A program made the translations under genes and the position numbers. DNA of 10,519 nt from Selenomonadaceae bacterium (lineage in GTDB: Bacteria > Bacillota > Negativicutes > Selenomonadales > Selenomonadaceae): assembly GCA_016286075.1 (NCBI GenBank), contig JAEERZ010000050.1, positions 1 to 10,519 of the forward strand. Direction: 5' to 3'. The notes below the pieces were generated by a model. That model ran no database searches. It worked only from the letters and a program-made list of their open reading frames with translations, and was not told the DNA's origin. The stretch's first letter is position 1. Each line of letters opens with the position of its first letter. This document shows, in pieces, positions 1 to 5,818 of this stretch.

Positions 1-1817
1 GGCTGATTGGCGCGGGTTCCGCGACGGTCAAGGAGATGGACCCCCATACGTTTTTGATTACGCCCATCGAGGAAATGCTCCCGATTTGGGATATGCCCGA
101 CACGAAAAACCAGAGTCGTCCGCAGATGATCGATTTGAAGAAGCCGGAGGAGAAAAAAGAGGAAGCCAATCCGGCAGCGGAAAAGAAAGACGACGGCACC
201 GTGATAAAGCTCGGGCAGAGCGGCGCGGAACCGAAGAAGGACGGTAAAGAGGAGCCTGCCAAGGAGACGCCGAAGGGCGAGGCGAAGAAAGAAGAAAGCA
301 AGGACGCGAAAGCCGAGGCTTCCAAAGATAAGGCGCCGACGGAGGCAAAGACCGAGAAAGCGAAAGATAAAGACGTAAAGGCCGAGGACGGGAAAGCAAA
401 GGAATCCTCGGAAGCTAAAGAAACCAAGAACGCAGAGAATGCAAAGGAAACGAAGGACCCGAAAGAATCAAAGGACAAGGAGGCGACGGCCCCGGTAGGT
501 GAACGGCAGGAGAAGTCGCTGGTTTATGTTTCGGGTTTCGGCGATGCGGGGATGCGTTTCCTGCAAAAGAAGCTCGACCCGTTGGGGTATCAGGCGACGA
601 ATTTTGGCGGCCTGTCCGGCAGCTCGAGCTATACGACGGATTATGAGGCTGTGCTCTATCCGGGCAGTCCGGTGGGAGCGGCGCTCGCATATGGAGATTT
701 TTCTTTCGCGGCGACGGGAACGGTCACGGCGGTGGAGGAAGACGGGCGCGTGTTGGCCTTCGGACATCCCTTCCTGCATCGGGGCAACGTCAATTACTTT
801 ATGACGGACGCTTCCGTTTTCGCGATGGTCAACGGTATGACCGACGGCATGAAGCTCGTCAACACCGGCAGCATCATCGGGCGCATCAACCAGGACCGCA
901 CGGCGGGCATTTCCGGCATCGTGGGCGTGTTCCCGTCGGTGGTGCCGATTCGTCTGACGGTGGAGGACAAGACGCTGGGGCGCTCCAATTCCTATGCGGC
1001 GACAATGGCCTATGACGAGGCGTTCGTCCCGATACTGACGCAGGCGATTTCCTACGCTGCGTTGGGCCGAACTGTGGACAATCTGAGCGAGAGCACGGTC
1101 AAGGTGGACTTCGCTATCCGCACGGACGCGGCGGAAAACGGCTTGTTTGAGCGGTCGAATCTCTTCTACGCTGCTGCGGATGCGGGGCAGATTGCCTTCG
1201 CGGAACTGGCGCAGGCGTTGGCGCTTATTTCCAGCGACACGAAGGGGGAGTCGGACGTTTACGACGTCAAGGTCAAAATTTCTTCCGAAGCCAAGCGGCT
1301 TACCGCGTCGCTCGTTTCGGCGACGCCGGACAAACCGAGGGTGAAGCCGGGGGAAACGGTGAAGTTCAAGGTCACGCTGCAGCCGTATCGGGCGCCCAAA
1401 GTGACGGTGGAGGTGCCCTTCACCGTGCCAAAGGGGCGGCATGACGGCTCCATGCATTTGGACGTGCACGGCGGCGGACTTGTTTCCCTGGAAAAGCTTT
1501 TGCAGGCGGCGCAGGCAGAGGCCGGCATCATAACGCCGGGTTCCCAGGACGATTCGAAGACGGTCAAGGAAAGCCTCCATGATTTCGGCGAGACGGATTC
1601 GAACAATGAAATCATAATTGAGCCCGGCGCGGGTCCCGTGCTCAGCGAAAAGGAGCAGAAGAAGGAAATCGAGGCGGCCATTCGGCGGCAGGAGGAAGAG
1701 CAGGCGAGCGGGAGAAAGGCGGAGCCTTCCACGCCGCCGCGGGCGAAGCTTGCGACGGACTATGTGATTGAAAACGTAATCCATACGGCAGTGGAGGTAT
1801 CCCGGAAAGAAGACTGA
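1..1817 (+). CDS. SpoIVB-type S55 peptidase domain protein, 5'-truncated by the window edge
   Basis: The reading frame is open from base 3, so the first Met in view (base 36) is internal and the true start lies upstream. Numbering from that Met, residues 1-20 and 161-300 resemble the S55 (SpoIVB) peptidase family. A TPIEEML segment comes first; later there is a GTVTAVEEDGRVLAFGHPF block whose His244 (bases 765-767) matches the family catalytic histidine, then a conserved QDRTAGISG stretch. The nucleophile motif (GMSGSP in this family) should lie just upstream, outside the window. Residues 36-160 are a Lys/Glu/Ala/Asp-rich insertion with almost no hydrophobic residues. Residues 420-480 look beta-rich, and the C-terminal tail is charged. 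In sporulating Firmicutes SpoIVB cuts SpoIVFA; in other bacteria relatives of this layout have no settled role. The protein is probably exported and envelope-associated, but the signal peptide cannot be seen. Domain call fairly sure; substrate unknown. Confidence 0.8.
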   Translation, partial: LIGAGSATVKEMDPHTFLITPIEEMLPIWDMPDTKNQSRPQMIDLKKPEEKKEEANPAAEKKDDGTVIKLGQSGAEPKKDGKEEPAKETPKGEAKKEESKDAKAEASKDKAPTEAKTEKAKDKDVKAEDGKAKESSEAKETKNAENAKETKDPKESKDKEATAPVGERQEKSLVYVSGFGDAGMRFLQKKLDPLGYQATNFGGLSGSSSYTTDYEAVLYPGSPVGAALAYGDFSFAATGTVTAVEEDGRVLAFGHPFLHRGNVNYFMTDASVFAMVNGMTDGMKLVNTGSIIGRINQDRTAGISGIVGVFPSVVPIRLTVEDKTLGRSNSYAATMAYDEAFVPILTQAISYAALGRTVDNLSESTVKVDFAIRTDAAENGLFERSNLFYAAADAGQIAFAELAQALALISSDTKGESDVYDVKVKISSEAKRLTASLVSATPDKPRVKPGETVKFKVTLQPYRAPKVTVEVPFTVPKGRHDGSMHLDVHGGGLVSLEKLLQAAQAEAGIITPGSQDDSKTVKESLHDFGETDSNNEIIIEPGAGPVLSEKEQKKEIEAAIRRQEEEQASGRKAEPSTPPRAKLATDYVIENVIHTAVEVSRKED

Positions 1818-1828
1818 ATTTCTTTTGC

Positions 1829-1857
1829 TTTTCAGGAAATATGAACTATGATATAAT
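1829..1857 (+). promoter_or_regulatory. Sigma-70 promoter for the receiver/CheX pair
   Basis: A perfect -10 box TATAAT lies at 1852-1857, preceded by TGA so that it forms an extended -10 (TGATATAAT, 1849-1857). A -35-like TTTTCA at 1829-1834 sits 17 bases upstream. Transcription would start near 1864, giving a leader of about 58 bases before the ATG at 1922. It lies directly after the stop codon of the peptidase gene, and no terminator is obvious between them, so read-through is also possible. Confidence 0.7.
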
Positions 1858-1905
1858 ATAACCGTGTTGTATGGGAAACGGAAAGAAGGCACTGTTTCCG
1901 TATGC

Positions 1906-1912
1906 GGGGAGG
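1906..1912 (+). promoter_or_regulatory. Ribosome binding site that fixes the receiver start
   Basis: GGGGAGG ends nine bases before ATG 1922. An in-frame ATG at 1871 has no such site and would lie only a few bases after the predicted transcription start, so 1922 is preferred. Confidence 0.75.
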
Positions 1913-1921
1913 CGTTCCAAG

Positions 1922-2353
1922 ATGGAAGAAAACAATGAAATGGAAAAAATGCAGGAAAAAACCGAACTGGATGAAAGACCTCTGCGGATATTGATAACAG
2001 ACGATTCGAAGCTGCTTCGGAAAAAGCTTCGCGTGGAGCTGGAAAAGGTCGGCTGCGAAGTTATAGAAGCGGAAAACGGAAAAGACGCGGTCATGTTGAC
2101 TTTGCAGGAAAAACCGGACGGTGTTTTCCTCGATATCGTCATGCCCGAGGTCGGCGGAATTGAAGCCTTACGCGTGATGAAGGAGGTGTCTCCCGAGTTG
2201 CCGGTCATTATGCTGTCTTCGGCCGGCACGCCGCAGAAGCTGATGGAAACGCTGAAGCTCGGCGCTCTTGATTTTATCCAGAAGCCGTATACGAGTGCGC
2301 AGATTGCGAAGGCGATTGAAAGCATCCGAAAGAAGGCGTTTGGCGATGAATAG
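1922..2353 (+). CDS. Stand-alone CheY-like response regulator receiver protein
   Basis: This 143-residue protein is a single receiver domain (about residues 21-138) after a short charged, Glu-rich N-terminus. The usual receiver residues are all present: the acidic pair Asp27-Asp28 (LITDDSK), phospho-acceptor Asp71 (FLDIVMPE), the switch Ser99 (VIMLSSAG) where CheY has Thr, and Lys121 followed by Pro (QKPY). There is no DNA-binding or enzymatic output domain, so it should act by protein contact, as CheY or Spo0F do. Its stop overlaps the start of the downstream CheX-type gene by 8 bases, which suggests coupled translation and that the CheX protein is its phosphatase or partner. No histidine kinase or other chemotaxis gene is in view. 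The start is fixed by the GGGGAGG site at 1906-1912. The name cheY is withheld because a link to flagella is not shown. Confidence 0.9.
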   Translation: MEENNEMEKMQEKTELDERPLRILITDDSKLLRKKLRVELEKVGCEVIEAENGKDAVMLTLQEKPDGVFLDIVMPEVGGIEALRVMKEVSPELPVIMLSSAGTPQKLMETLKLGALDFIQKPYTSAQIAKAIESIRKKAFGDE

Positions 2354-3227
2354 CCTGTATTTTGCCCAGTATCTTGTCAATGAGGGCGCAATCGCCGAGC
2401 GGGAGGCAAAAGAGCTTTTAAAGGAAGCCGAGAAAACGACGCCGGGGTTGGCTATGGTCGCTTTGGCGGAGGGTGCGGTGTCTGCGTCCAAGCTCTCCGA
2501 GTTGATGCCCTTTGAAAAAGACGCTTTTTCGAAATTAGCGGTGGCGGAAGGTCTCTTGTTTGCGTCCCAAGTGGAAAAATTGCAGGAGGCGCGCTCGACG
2601 GACGGACTGAAAACGGCGCAGGCGCTTCTTGACAGCGGCAAGATGGATTTCATGGAATTGGGGCGTCATATGGCTGCCTGCGGCAGCATGGAAGGGAGCC
2701 CGTTCAAAGAAGCGGTTCGGCGGATTATCGAGGAACAGGATGAGGATCTTGCGGAGGAGAAAGAAATCTACGCCGATTTCACGGAGCTCTTCATGCGTTC
2801 TTTGATGCGGTTCATGGATACTCCCGCGATTGTAAACTTTTGCTCGCCGGAGTGCGAAGAGGTCCTGTTTGCGTCCCATACTATCTCCCAGCGGTTGTCG
2901 GGCTCGGTGAGCTTCGTTTCGGGGATTTATGTCAGCGACAAGGTCTTTATCGAGATGGCGCAGCGGTATAGCCACGAGCTGATCGACGAAGCGGACGAGA
3001 TGGCGGAGGACAGCGTGTCGGAATTCCTGAACGTCGTCAACGGCCTTTTCGTGGTCGATTTAGGCAAGCGGGACTACGATCTCGACTTGGATACGCCCCG
3101 CATCGGCAAAAATACGAAGCCGATGGGGAGCCGTCAGCTACAGCTCTGCATTGATACCGGGTTCGGGTCTTTCGCGTTGGTGCTGGCCTCGGATGAAGTT
3201 ACCCTGGCGGAGACGCATCGTTATTAA
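2346..3227 (+). CDS. CheX-type phosphatase domain protein with a repetitive helical N-terminus
   Basis: This protein has 293 residues. The C-terminal part (about 140-290) resembles the CheX/CheC family, which removes phosphate from CheY-like receivers. It keeps the active-site pattern S-E-x2-N-x3-G at Ser225, Glu226, Asn229 and Gly233. CheX alone is usually about 150-160 residues, so this one carries roughly 135 extra. Those residues contain four similar Gly-centred units (Gly14, Gly43, Gly69, Gly98, spaced 29, 26 and 29), reading LVNEGAI, ALAEGAV, AVAEGLL and LLDSGKM. They recall the helical MshEN/type II secretion ATPase N-terminal fold, but the Arg-Leu-Gly start of the canonical c-di-GMP motif is missing. 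The ATG at 2346 overlaps the receiver gene by 8 bases and has AGAAGG nine bases upstream. A partner role with the receiver is inferred from position and family chemistry. The bidirectional terminator follows 18 bases after the stop. Confidence 0.8.
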   Translation: MNSLYFAQYLVNEGAIAEREAKELLKEAEKTTPGLAMVALAEGAVSASKLSELMPFEKDAFSKLAVAEGLLFASQVEKLQEARSTDGLKTAQALLDSGKMDFMELGRHMAACGSMEGSPFKEAVRRIIEEQDEDLAEEKEIYADFTELFMRSLMRFMDTPAIVNFCSPECEEVLFASHTISQRLSGSVSFVSGIYVSDKVFIEMAQRYSHELIDEADEMAEDSVSEFLNVVNGLFVVDLGKRDYDLDLDTPRIGKNTKPMGSRQLQLCIDTGFGSFALVLASDEVTLAETHRY

Positions 3228-3245
3228 TTTAAGACAAAGAGCAAT

Positions 3246-3281
3246 AAAAAATGCCGTGCGTATAAACGCACGGCATTTTTG
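3246..3281. terminator. Bidirectional Rho-independent terminator
   Basis: A perfect 10-bp stem (3251-3260 with 3267-3276) encloses the six-base loop TATAAA. An A-run on the left and a T-run on the right extend the pairing and give a U-tract in both directions. It lies between two convergent genes, the CheX-type gene ending at 3227 and the royal-jelly-family gene ending at 3289, and should terminate both. Confidence 0.95.
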
Positions 3282-3288
3282 TCATCTT

Positions 3289-4368
3289 TTAATGCTGGGG
3301 AGTGGAGGACTTTTCCGGCCAGATCATGTGATACAGTTCATAGGGAGCCTGCTGGTCGGGCGGATAATTGATGGACGAGGTGGTGAAATAGACGCTGTTG
3401 TCGGAGGCGAGGGCGAAGCTGTCCGCCCAGCGGATGTCTCTGCCAAAATTCAGGATGGCGCCGGCTTCGGCGACGTTGGATTCGTCCAGGCGGAATTCCC
3501 AAATGCCTTCGTTGGAAAGCGCGCCCATGTAAAGCGCTCCTTTCCGAAGCACCATGCCGTCCGTCGGCACGTTCTTTACGTTGACGGCCTTGACGAGCTT
3601 CTGCCGCTGTTCGACGGAAAGACTCTCGTCGAGGAGAGCGACAGTCGGCACGGAATACAGGATGTCGCTGCCGAGGGAACAGAAATAGAGCAGTTTCTTG
3701 TCACTGGAAAGCTCCAGCCCGTCGCTGTGTGCGAGTTTCGTGAACAGTCCCGTGGGAAAATAAATGGCTTGCAGATTGGCGCGGACCTCGGGGATGTCCG
3801 TCAGCGCGCGCCACGCGTTGTCGGTGGAGAGATCCAGCACGATAATCCCGCCGTGTCCGGAGTCGGTGATGTAGGCGACGCTCCGCGCGTTGTCCACGCG
3901 TACGTCGTTCATTACGCTGTCGGACAGGACGACGTCGGAGGGGAGAGTATAGGTGCGCACGATCTGGTTGGTGGACAGGCTGACCATGAAGAGCCGGACG
4001 CCGACCGGGTCCATCGTTCCGTCCGGGCGTCTGCCCGTGTCGAGAATCCAAAGCGTATTCGTGGGGTCTGCGACGACGCTCTGCACGCAGACGAAACCGG
4101 CGTGATCCTCAACCTCGTAATAGGGATAAACTGCGCCGTTCATGATTTCGCCTACATGGAAGTTCGGATGGTTGCCCCAAGTGGGGAAGCAGACGAACAG
4201 TCGGTTCGCCGGAGAAACGGCGACGCCCGTCCATTGAAATTCAGACTGGGCCATAAGCTCCAGCTGGGGCGGGTCGTCCCAGGAGACCGTTTCCTTTGCC
4301 GCGGCGACCGACGCCGCACCAAGCATGGACGCGGCCAAGAGAGCGCAAAGCCATTTTTTGAGTTGCAT
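3289..4368 (-). CDS. Secreted major royal jelly protein (MRJP)/yellow-family beta-propeller protein
   Basis: The 359-residue product begins with a clear Sec signal peptide: Lys4-Lys5, a hydrophobic stretch at 6-22, and a likely cut after Ala24 (AAA-KE). The rest matches the bacterial branch of the MRJP/yellow family, a six-bladed propeller. Landmarks in order are SVVADPTNTLWILDTG (97-112), NDVRVD (154-159), YITDSGHGGIIVLDL (166-180), HSDGLELSSDKKLLYF (214-229) and VPTDGM (267-272). Insect yellow proteins act in pigment formation or bind small ligands; bacterial members have no settled reaction, though some are labelled dopachrome tautomerase-related. The protein should lie outside the cytoplasmic membrane. 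It follows serC on the same strand but has its own promoter. The start is supported by AAGGA at 4376-4380 (minus strand), seven bases upstream. Family call sure; function unknown. Confidence 0.88.
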   Translation of the reverse strand: MQLKKWLCALLAASMLGAASVAAAKETVSWDDPPQLELMAQSEFQWTGVAVSPANRLFVCFPTWGNHPNFHVGEIMNGAVYPYYEVEDHAGFVCVQSVVADPTNTLWILDTGRRPDGTMDPVGVRLFMVSLSTNQIVRTYTLPSDVVLSDSVMNDVRVDNARSVAYITDSGHGGIIVLDLSTDNAWRALTDIPEVRANLQAIYFPTGLFTKLAHSDGLELSSDKKLLYFCSLGSDILYSVPTVALLDESLSVEQRQKLVKAVNVKNVPTDGMVLRKGALYMGALSNEGIWEFRLDESNVAEAGAILNFGRDIRWADSFALASDNSVYFTTSSINYPPDQQAPYELYHMIWPEKSSTPQH

Positions 4369-4399
4369 GGTATCATCCTTTCGTTTCTATGTTGACTTG

Positions 4400-4429
4400 A
4401 TTATATCACAAAAGGAGACGCCCCGTCAC
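4400..4429 (-). promoter_or_regulatory. Promoter of the royal-jelly-family gene
   Basis: Read on the minus strand, a perfect TATAAT (4400-4405) is preceded by TGA, forming the extended -10 TGATATAAT. A weaker -35 GTGACG lies at 4424-4429 with an 18-base spacer, inside the serC terminator hairpin. Transcription would begin near 4393, about 25 bases before the ATG. Confidence 0.7.
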
Positions 4430-4451
4430 GCAGTAATGCGCGGCGGGGCGT
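4418..4451 (-). terminator. GC-rich hairpin after serC, probable terminator
   Basis: The arms ACGCCCCG (4418-4425) and CGGGGCGT (4444-4451) form an 8-bp stem. An inner CGC/GCG pair (4429-4431 with 4438-4440) closes the loop AGTAAT. It lies 20 bases past the serC stop. On the minus strand the stem is followed only by CTCCTTTT, a weak U-tract, while the plus strand has a clean TTTT. It may therefore be a leaky terminator for serC. Confidence 0.6.
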
Positions 4452-4471
4452 TTTGGCAGATTTGTTTCGGG

Positions 4472-5563
4472 TTACGCGTTCGCCTTGCGGAAGGATTCCA
4501 TGAAATCCGCGAGACGCTCGACGCCTTCGATGGGCATCGCATTGTAGATCGAGGCGCGCATGCCGCCGACGGAACGGTGCCCCTTGACGCCGCAAAGGGA
4601 TTTCGCCTTCGCCTCGTCCACGAACTTCTTTTCCAATTCCTCGCTGGGCAGGCGGAAGGTGACGTTCATGAAGGAACGGCTGTCCTTCGCCGCGTGGCCC
4701 TTGTAAAAGCCGTTGGAATTGTCGATGGCGTCGTAAAGGATTTTCGCCTTCTTCGCGTTCTTCTCCGCCATCGCGGAAAGGCCGCCCTGGGCTTTGATCC
4801 ACGCGACAGTCTTGCCGACCATGTAAATGCAGAAGGCCGGGGGCGTGTTGTAGAGCGAGTTCTTCTCAAGGTGAATGCCGTAGCGCAGCATCGTCGGGAT
4901 ATCCTTGTGCTTGACGTCGATAAAGGACTTCTTCGCGACGACGACGACGACGCCCGCCGGGCCGAGGTTCTTCTGGGCGCCTGCGTAAATGAATGTGAAC
5001 TTCGAGAAATCCAGCGGACGGGACAGCATATCGCTGGACATATCGGCGACGAGGGGAACGCCGTTCGTCTCGGGGATATAGTGATATTCGGTGCCGTAAA
5101 TCGTGTTGTTATAGCAAAGATGGAGATACGCGGCGTTGTCCGCGATCTTGATCTCGTCCTGCGTCGGCACATGGCGGAAGTCGTCGTCCTTGCTCGTCGC
5201 GGCGATATGGCCGACGCCGAGGATTTCCGCTTCCTTGTATGCCTTCTCAGCGAAGCTGCCGGAAACGACGTAGCTGCCGACTTTGCCGTCCCGGGCGAAG
5301 TTCATCGGGATCATTGCGAACTGCGTGGACGCGCCGCCCTGCAAGAAGAGCACGTCGTAGTCGTCGCCGAGACCCATCAGCGAGAGAATATCAGCTTTCG
5401 CCTGGTCGAGCACCGCCTCGAACTCCTTGGCGCGGTGGCTGATCTCAATGATGGATTCGCCCGTGCCTTTGAAATTCAAAAATTCGCCCTGCGCTTCCTT
5501 CAGCACCTCCAGCGGCTGGGTCGCGGGGCCGGGATTAAAATTGTAAACGCGATTTGCTTCCAC
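4472..5563 (-). CDS. serC: Phosphoserine aminotransferase
   Basis: The 363-residue, PLP-dependent, cytoplasmic enzyme converts 3-phosphohydroxypyruvate and glutamate to O-phosphoserine and 2-oxoglutarate in serine synthesis, and can serve pyridoxal phosphate synthesis. It is full length for the family (E. coli SerC has 362 residues). It opens with YNFNPGPA, carries EISHRAKEFE (40-49) and LFLQGGASTQF (72-82), has VADMSSD (172-178), and places the PLP lysine at Lys198 in YAGAQKNLGPAG. The C-terminal GHRSVGGMRASIYNAMP stretch is also typical. The start is GTG at 5563-5561, chosen because AGGAGG lies eight bases upstream and because the protein begins where the family does. It is probably a single-gene transcript: it has its own promoter and a hairpin after the stop, and no serA or serB is next to it. 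A palindrome over the promoter suggests a repressor. Confidence 0.97.
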   Translation of the reverse strand: MEANRVYNFNPGPATQPLEVLKEAQGEFLNFKGTGESIIEISHRAKEFEAVLDQAKADILSLMGLGDDYDVLFLQGGASTQFAMIPMNFARDGKVGSYVVSGSFAEKAYKEAEILGVGHIAATSKDDDFRHVPTQDEIKIADNAAYLHLCYNNTIYGTEYHYIPETNGVPLVADMSSDMLSRPLDFSKFTFIYAGAQKNLGPAGVVVVVAKKSFIDVKHKDIPTMLRYGIHLEKNSLYNTPPAFCIYMVGKTVAWIKAQGGLSAMAEKNAKKAKILYDAIDNSNGFYKGHAAKDSRSFMNVTFRLPSEELEKKFVDEAKAKSLCGVKGHRSVGGMRASIYNAMPIEGVERLADFMESFRKANA

Positions 5564-5571
5564 AGAAAATT

Positions 5572-5577
5572 CCTCCT
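5572..5577 (-). promoter_or_regulatory. serC ribosome binding site
   Basis: On the minus strand this reads AGGAGG, eight bases before the GTG start codon. It is a full consensus site and decides in favour of the non-ATG start. Confidence 0.9.
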
Positions 5578-5578
5578 A

Positions 5579-5601
5579 TACAATGTGTTGTATACATTGT
5601 A
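5579..5601. promoter_or_regulatory. Candidate operator: palindrome over the serC -10 box and start site
   Basis: The inverted repeat TACAATGT-N7-ACATTGTA has perfect 8-base arms centred on base 5590. One arm contains the serC -10 hexamer, and the centre falls on the expected transcription start (about 5589). This is a classic position for repressor binding. I cannot name the regulator. Confidence 0.55.
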
Positions 5602-5624
5602 CCGCCCGCGCGGGAAGCGGTCAA
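5596..5624 (-). promoter_or_regulatory. serC promoter
   Basis: On the minus strand TTGACC (5619-5624) and TACAAT (5596-5601) are separated by exactly 17 bases, each matching the sigma-70 consensus at five of six positions. The spacer is GC-rich and contains the palindrome CCCGCGCGGG. The 5' leader would be only about 25 bases, which leaves no room for a T-box or riboswitch. Confidence 0.85.
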
Positions 5625-5750
5625 GGGGAAACCTTTTTTCGCGCTGAAAAATTTGTCGCGGCTTGTCTTTTCATCGGAAAGAAGGAATGACGTTCCCGCG
5701 GCAATATCCCCGGCGGGGCAATTCGGAACGAAAAGTTGTTTTCCTTCCTA

Positions 5751-5779
5751 TTGTCATTAGAAAGCATTTGTGCTATCGT
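5751..5779 (+). promoter_or_regulatory. Promoter of the five-gene operon
   Basis: TTGTCA (5751-5756) and TATCGT (5774-5779) are spaced by 17 bases, and TGC just before the -10 makes it an extended -10. Transcription would begin near 5786, about 33 bases before the ATG at 5819. The stretch between this and the serC promoter (about 5625-5750) holds nothing I can name. Confidence 0.6.
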
Positions 5780-5818
5780 CAAAAAGACGATTATTCGGAA
5801 AGATATAGGAGTGAAATT

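Noticed and set aside
1805..1835. Possible terminator after the peptidase gene (AAAGAA pairing with TTCTTT)
   Set aside because: The stem is short and all but one of its pairs are A-T, with no solid U-tract after it, so it is too weak to call.
1864..1872. Nine-base word GTGTTGTAT shared by the receiver leader and the serC palindrome (5585-5593)
   Set aside because: A single 9-mer match without the inverted arms is too weak to propose a shared regulator site.
468..1892. A 474-residue open frame on the minus strand across the peptidase gene
   Set aside because: It lies antisense to a protein with clear domain motifs, has an Arg-rich composition typical of reversed GC-rich codons, and shows no domain. 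It is a shadow frame.
3151..4395. A 414-residue plus-strand open frame covering the royal-jelly-family gene
   Set aside because: The minus-strand protein has a signal peptide, a ribosome site and family motifs. The plus frame begins inside the CheX-type gene and crosses the strong terminator.
4325..5647. A 440-residue plus-strand open frame across serC
   Set aside because: serC is unmistakable on the other strand. This frame is Arg/Val-rich without recognisable motifs and has no ribosome site.
5681..5747. Inverted repeat GAAGGAA/TTCCTTC in the serC-DUF2284 intergenic region
   Set aside because: Seven-base arms about 53 bases apart with no extension are within chance expectation. The region shows no riboswitch-like structure I can support.
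5687..5818. Upstream in-frame ATG extending the DUF2284 protein
   Set aside because: GAAGGA abuts this ATG with no usable gap, it lies before the predicted promoter, and the extra residues do not look like the family. ATG 5819 with AGGAG is better.
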